Shown piece by piece: positions 59,052 through 64,000 of a stretch of DNA of 64,000 nucleotides. How positions within the stretch are numbered: position 1 is the first letter of the stretch; each line of letters starts with the position of its first letter. The translations under genes were made by a program, and so were the position numbers. Source of the DNA: Paraconiothyrium sp. Pb-2020 (lineage: Eukaryota; Ascomycota; Dothideomycetes; Pleosporales; Didymosphaeriaceae); the NCBI GenBank assembly GCA_022419385.1, contig JAJUBI010000001.1:4464001-4528000 (forward strand). Direction: 5' to 3'. The notes beneath the pieces are model-generated. The model was not told the origin of the DNA and did not search any database. It was given only the letters and a program-made list of their open reading frames with translations.

Positions 59052-59548
59052 TATTACAATTATAATAGATTAAGACCTAGTAAAGGGGAATAATTACACG
59101 CAGGATATTAGCAACACCTTTATTACTAACTAGAGAACGGACGCTAGTTAGTAGGGCTAATTAGCTAAGGTATTACGTAACTAGAATCCTACTAAAAGAG
59201 TAGAATTCTAGAAGTAAGCCAGCTTAGTAGAATTACTTAAGATACTCCTACTAAGGGGACATAATCCCCTAGAGTATAGTAAAGTAAGGAATTATAAAAA
59301 TAATAAAGAATAGTATATAGTCTAGAGGGACTTTAGTATCTTTTATATTCTTTATAGTTAATTCTTCTATAGTTAAAATTAAAGCATATCTTCTATATAA
59401 GATCTATTAGTCTTCTTATATAATTATTACCTTACCTTCTATAGCAAGGTTAAGATATTCTTACCCCTCTTTATTATCTATCTGCTCTTAATTACTAAAC
59501 ACCTATAAAGCTAACCTAGGTTAGGTATATAGAAACTACCTTATAACA
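59052..59548 (+). repeat. family-B LTR, copy 2 (5' LTR of element B)
   Basis: About 497 bp, starting TATTACAATT and ending TTATAACA, nearly the same as 49580-50074. It is followed directly by a plus-strand gag tract, so it is the 5' LTR of an element whose 3' end lies outside the window. Confidence 0.88.
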
Positions 59549-59559
59549 CTTTAACTACC

Positions 59560-60540
59560 TAATATTTAAGATATTATAGCAACACCTATAAGCTTAACTA
59601 GGTTAAGGGCCCTAATAGAAAGTATAGCTTCTAGGTTAGTAACTAATCTAGCAGTACTACTAGCTACTTAGGTAGCAGAAATATAGAAACTCTAGGCTAT
59701 AGTAGAGGTATTAATAGTACCTTCTACTCTAATAGTTATACTAGCCAAAATACAGTTTAAAGTACTAGAGCTATATAATAGAGAGAAGGTAGACCTTAAA
59801 ACCTTTCTTACTAATATAGACCTATACTATTAATACAATTCTAATATATTTAGCAACAACTACACTAAGATACTAGCTACTAGATTATATATAAAGGGTA
59901 AAGCTGCTTAATAGATAAGACTCTTAATAGACAACTTTCTAGTATATAAGACTAGACCTAATAAATAGGAAGAAGAAACTACTAAGGTTTTTAGGTTCTA
60001 GAAAGAATTTAAGAAATAAATTAAAGTTATATTTAGTAATATAGATAAGAAATAATAAGTAGAAAGGTTAATTTAGCGCCTTAAATAGAAAAGCTTAGCT
60101 AGCAAATATGCAGCTAAATTCTGTAAATTATAAGTCTAAATTATGTAGGATAACGCTCTGCTATAAGCAGCCTTCTATAATAGGCTTAAGAAGACTATAA
60201 AGGATAAGCTAGTATACTATAGAAAAGCTAAAAGTCTTAAAGACTTAATTAAATTATTAGTTAAAGTAGACTAACGCCTGTATAAATATTACCTAGAAAA
60301 GAAAGAACTAGAAAAGCCAGTTATAGAATAAAAGATAAACTTAACAAAGACCTAATAAGAAGATAGGTAAGATAAGAATAGAAATATTATTATAGAAAAT
60401 AAGGCTTAAGAAAAAAAGAAGTAAACCCTATAATAGAAAAAATAATATAAAATCTAATAATAACGCTTTTAAGAAAAAGCATATCTAATCTATAGTATAT
60501 AAGGACACTTTAAGGCTAATTACCCTAAGAAGATAGTCTA
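59560..60540 (+). pseudogene. element B gag remnant with zinc knuckle
   Basis: Plus-strand capsid-like tract (LKTFLTNIDLYY, KLVYYRKAKSLKDLI) with RIP stops. The knuckle at 60482-60523 keeps C-x2-C-x4-H-x4-C spacing, but all three cysteines are now Tyr (TAT/TAC); His is intact and one TAA replaces a Gln. This fits G-to-A changes in TGT/TGC codons. Confidence 0.8.
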
Positions 60541-61739
60541 AGGAAAAAGAGCCTAAATTATTAGAGTAGTAATAGTAATGCTATATCTTAGAATACTAAA
60601 GTTAGGTAAGATTCTAGACAATACTATAATACTAGATTCTAAGGAAGAACCTTAGGAAACTTAACTAGCTAGCCCTAATAAATACCTAGATAAAGATAGC
60701 TATTAGGTTACCTAAGGGAGTACAGTAGTATATAGGGTAACTAAATAATAGTACTAGGTTTGCAAAAGACTTAAGTATTAAGCTAAGAAATACTATGCTA
60801 GAATAAAAATTATAGGACTAGATACCTACTAAATATATAAATAGGCTGTAACCTAACAAGGAAAAGTACAAAACCTAACTCAGTAACTTAGAATTAAGAA
60901 TAAGTATATATAGAATAAGTTCTAGTAATACTATATAATAGATTATACCTACTACTAAGACTAGAGAAACTTAGTACAGAAGACTTCTAGAGATAGGGAA
61001 CACTATTAACTAAATAAGAATAAATATCTAGACTAGAGCTGTTATATATATATGTTTAATAGGTAGGAGAGAAATTATAGACCCCTATTATAGAATGTAT
61101 GCTTTATAGATAGCTACCCTATTTATTAGAGATAGAAATATCTAACAGGAAACTAGCTATAAGGCCTAAAAAGATATAATAAGACCCTACAGTATAAGTA
61201 TACAGACTTATATTCTATAAGAAAAAATATAGACTATATAGGAACCTAAAAATAGATAGATTATAGATAACTAGAATACCTAGAATACCTTAGTAAAAAG
61301 AAGTCTATAGTAGCAGATTACCTAGATTTAAATTATAAGTTTGTGTTGCACTAGAAGTATATAATAATAAACTATAGGCACTATAAGAAAGAAGATAAGA
61401 AGTTAAATATACCTAGATACTTATAGTAGAAAGGTACTAAAGGAGGGCTATAGTAGAATACTCTTATAGCATCTTAGAAGCTAGGTTAAAAAATAGATAC
61501 CTATAAAGAAAGGGAATCCTACTTAACCCCTTTAGAATAGTATTAGGGCAATCTAGAACTAACTACCCCCTCTATAAATAATATTACTGCAAAGGCACCT
61601 ATAACAAAATATAAGAATAATTAAAAAACTAAAACACTACTAGGTAAAGAGCTAAGCTAGTAAGGGTATTCTAAGGGCTTATAGAGTAGAAGCTAATAGC
61701 ACTATAAGACTATAAATAATAAAGTAAGTTATAATTAGA

Positions 61740-64000
61740 GGATTCTAAGTAAAAGCTCTAATAGACCCTAGTGCAACAGAATATCTAATATTACTAAAAG
61801 TAGTAGAAAAATATAACCTACTATATTAGGATAAGGAGGTACCTATATAGCTAAAAATAGCTAATAGTATAATATCTTAAAGCTACAGCAGAGGCTAGTT
61901 ATACCTAGAAATAATATTATTACCTATTAGAATTAAAGAATTTAAGAGCTAATATAGCTTTACTATTATAGATTTAGAAAGCTTAGAAGCTATTATAGAA
62001 TATAATTAGCTAATTATACACAACTCTAATATAGACTAGGTAAAGTAAATAATATAGAGCTAAAAAGTAATACTAAAAGTTACTAGAGCCTAATAACTAT
62101 AATAGGTAAAATCTAGGACTCTAGATGCTTTAAATAAGTAGGTTAAATAAAAGACTAAAGAAATTTTAGCTATAAGAATAGCTAAGATCCTAAAAGAAAA
62201 TCTAGAATAAGCTAGAATTATCTAGGTACAACACTTAAACTTATAAGAAGAATTAAAGAAAATAACTATTTTACTAGAATATAAAAAGTATGCAGAACTC
62301 TTTAAAGAAATTAAGAGAGAAGAACTCTCTAATTATTAGAAGTAGAATTATAAAATTCCCCTAGATAAAGGTATAAAACTATAACTAGAATAGCTAAGGC
62401 TAATATTAGTAGATTAGAAATAGAAACTAAGGAATACTTAAGAAAAACCTAGTAAGAGGTTATATCTAAAATAGTTAGAGCCCTACAGTATTTCCTATTT
62501 ATAGGTACCTAAGAAAATAGTAAGCTGCAACTTATATAAATTATAGATAGCTAAATAATACTATAATTAAGAACTAGTATCCTTTACTATTAATTATAGA
62601 GCTTATAGATAGACTCTATAGAACTAAGTAGTTTATAAAATTTAATATATGCAATAGGTATTACCGTATATAAATAGTAAAAGAATATAAGTAAAAGACT
62701 ATATTTAGAACCTAGTTTAGTCTCTATAAATATATAGTTATGCCTTTTAGCTTAACTAATATACCTATAATATTCTAGACAGTTATTAATAAGGCCCTAT
62801 ATAAATACTTAGACGTATTCTATATAGTATACCTTAATAATATACTTATTTATTCTAGTAGGACACTAGAGAAGTACATAGAATATATAAAGAAGATACT
62901 TAAGAAGCTAAAGAAGTATAAGTTACTCTTATACTTAGATAAATATAAGTTTTATATTATAAAAATAGAGTACCTAAAATTTATTATCTTAAGGGAAGAA
63001 GTGTCTATAAATCTAAAGAAGATAGCTACTATATAGAAATAACTAGTTTCTAAGTTAGTAAAGAATATCTAATTCTTTCTAGAGTTTACTAACTTCTATT
63101 AGAAGTTTATTAAGAACTATTCTAAGATAACAGCACTATTAACAGATCTTATAAAGAAAAAGAATAATAAAGTTATTTAGCTAATTATTAGAAGACTACT
63201 AAAGGTATTTAAAAGGTTAAAGAAATTATTTCTTATAGTACCTTTACTTTAAATGTTTAACCTAAAGAAACCTATAAGGGTAGAAACAGATATATTAGAT
63301 TATATACTAGAAGTAATTCTCTTATAACTAGATAAAGATAGAAAATAAAAGCTAGTATTCTACTATTTCTAAAAGTTCTTAGGAGCAGAACTTAACTATA
63401 ATATTTATAATAAGAAACTACTAGCAGTAGTAGATGCCTTTAAATAGTAGAAAGTACAACTTATAAAAGTATACTATAAAATAGAGGTATAAATAGACTA
63501 CTAAAACCTTACTAGCTTTATAATAACTAAGAAGCTAAACTAAAGATAAGTATAATAGGCAGAATACTTAGTAAACTTTAATTTTATAATTTACTATTAA
63601 CCTAGAACCCTTAATAGCGCAGCTAACGCCTTAAGTAGAAGATTAGACCTAATAGAAAATAAGGCTAACCTCTATAATACTATATTATAAATGCGTAAGG
63701 ATAGGATATTTAAAATAACTAACTAAAGATTAAAGTATAAGCAGCCTTATTTTAGTATATAAAATCTAAAATATATAACTTTTAAGACTACTCCTAGCTC
63801 TTTAAGGAATAAAAAGAGGAGTACAATCTATTCTAAGATAGTTTTAATAAAATCTAGAAGGATTATAAATAAAGAATACTAGTAAAAGACTAATATACAC
63901 CTATCTTAATTAGAAAGCTATATAAGTTAAGGGAGTAAGAATACTTAGGTATTAAAGAAATAATACGGCGTATTATAAATAAATATACTATTTTAAGACT
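61740..64000 (+). pseudogene. element B pol remnant (protease, RT, RNase H), cut by window end
   Basis: Protease-like ALIDPSATEYLILL at about 61759-61800, then RT from about 62400 with PIFMVPKK-like, IVMPFSLTN and the catalytic box YLNN (62830-62841) in place of YLDD. RNase H ends near 63610-63660 with NALSRRLDL-like residues. Integrase should begin in the last few hundred bases. Stops throughout; not functional. Confidence 0.82.

Larger units (their letters stand above)
46736..64000. mobile_element. AT-rich, RIP-decayed nested Ty3/gypsy retrotransposon block
   Basis: From about 46736 to the window end the DNA is strongly AT-rich, almost without CpG, and dense in TA steps; no intact gene is present. 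Reading frames of retroviral-type gag and pol can be followed for hundreds of codons if TAG/TAA stops are read as former CAG/CAA/TGG. This is what repeat-induced point mutation (C-to-T on both strands, mainly at CpA) does to fungal repeats. At least three element families are nested; the separate parts are listed below. The block runs beyond the window. Confidence 0.92.

Noticed and set aside
46736..64000. CRISPR-like array or satellite in the AT-rich block
   Set aside because: The repeated segments are LTR copies with point differences, not evenly spaced short repeats; the host is eukaryotic.

Overview
The window is nuclear DNA of a filamentous ascomycete, most likely a Dothideomycete of the Pleosporales type. 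This is inferred from gene content, from short introns of about 45-60 nt with GT...CTAAC/CTGAC...AG signals, from fungus-specific families (FlbE, HAM1-like, Vac7, Zn2Cys6 factor) and from the abrupt switch from a GC-balanced, gene-dense region to an AT-rich block that looks RIP-mutated. The species cannot be named from the sequence alone.

Gene-rich part (1-46.7 kb). In order: a WW-domain protein; a tRNA-Ile(AAU) with an intron; a hypothetical protein; a malic enzyme; a HAM1-like protein; a kinesin-10/KIF22-like motor with a C-terminal helix-hairpin-helix; a secreted Ser/Thr-rich protein; the tri-snRNP factor Prp1/Prp6; the conidiation regulator FlbE; a CIR_N/LENG1-like nuclear protein; a dienelactone hydrolase; a small membrane protein; a possible small secreted Cys-containing protein; the mismatch-repair ATPase MSH2; the ESCRT-III regulator IST1; a Vac7-type vacuole protein whose 5' half is broken by several frame changes; a CUE-like protein; a Zn2Cys6 transcription factor; a MARVEL-like four-helix membrane protein; and a Baeyer-Villiger-type flavin monooxygenase at the edge of the AT-rich block. 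Most of these are housekeeping genes with no operon-like link. I spliced the multi-exon genes by hand and each model closes in frame, except that Vac7 needs frame corrections and IST1 needs a third intron to remove two stop codons.

Gene-poor stretches at 2.0-4.7, 5.3-6.8, 8.8-10.1, 15.3-16.4, 31.3-35.9 and 40.6-41.9 kb contain no gene I can support. The 31.3-35.9 kb stretch is moderately AT-rich and may hold old decayed repeats.

AT-rich block (about 46.7-64.0 kb, running off the end). This is a nest of RIP-decayed Ty3/gypsy LTR retrotransposons. Element A has LTRs at 47289-47511 and 58069-58290 and a plus-strand gag and pol with protease, RT, integrase and chromodomain traces. A foreign block at about 49.58-53.92 kb is inserted between its gag and pol. 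That block starts with a family-B LTR and carries a 5'-truncated second chromovirus (RNase H end, integrase, chromodomain), followed by a long antisense reading frame of unknown function. Element B starts with an LTR at 59052-59548 and reads through gag, zinc knuckle, protease, RT and RNase H to the window end. Cys-to-Tyr changes in the knuckle, YLDD-to-YLNN changes in both RTs and a run of five TAG stops that was probably polyglutamine show the mutation pattern directly. The most unusual observation is that both elements whose 3' part is visible have a coding-like antisense tract just downstream of the chromodomain.
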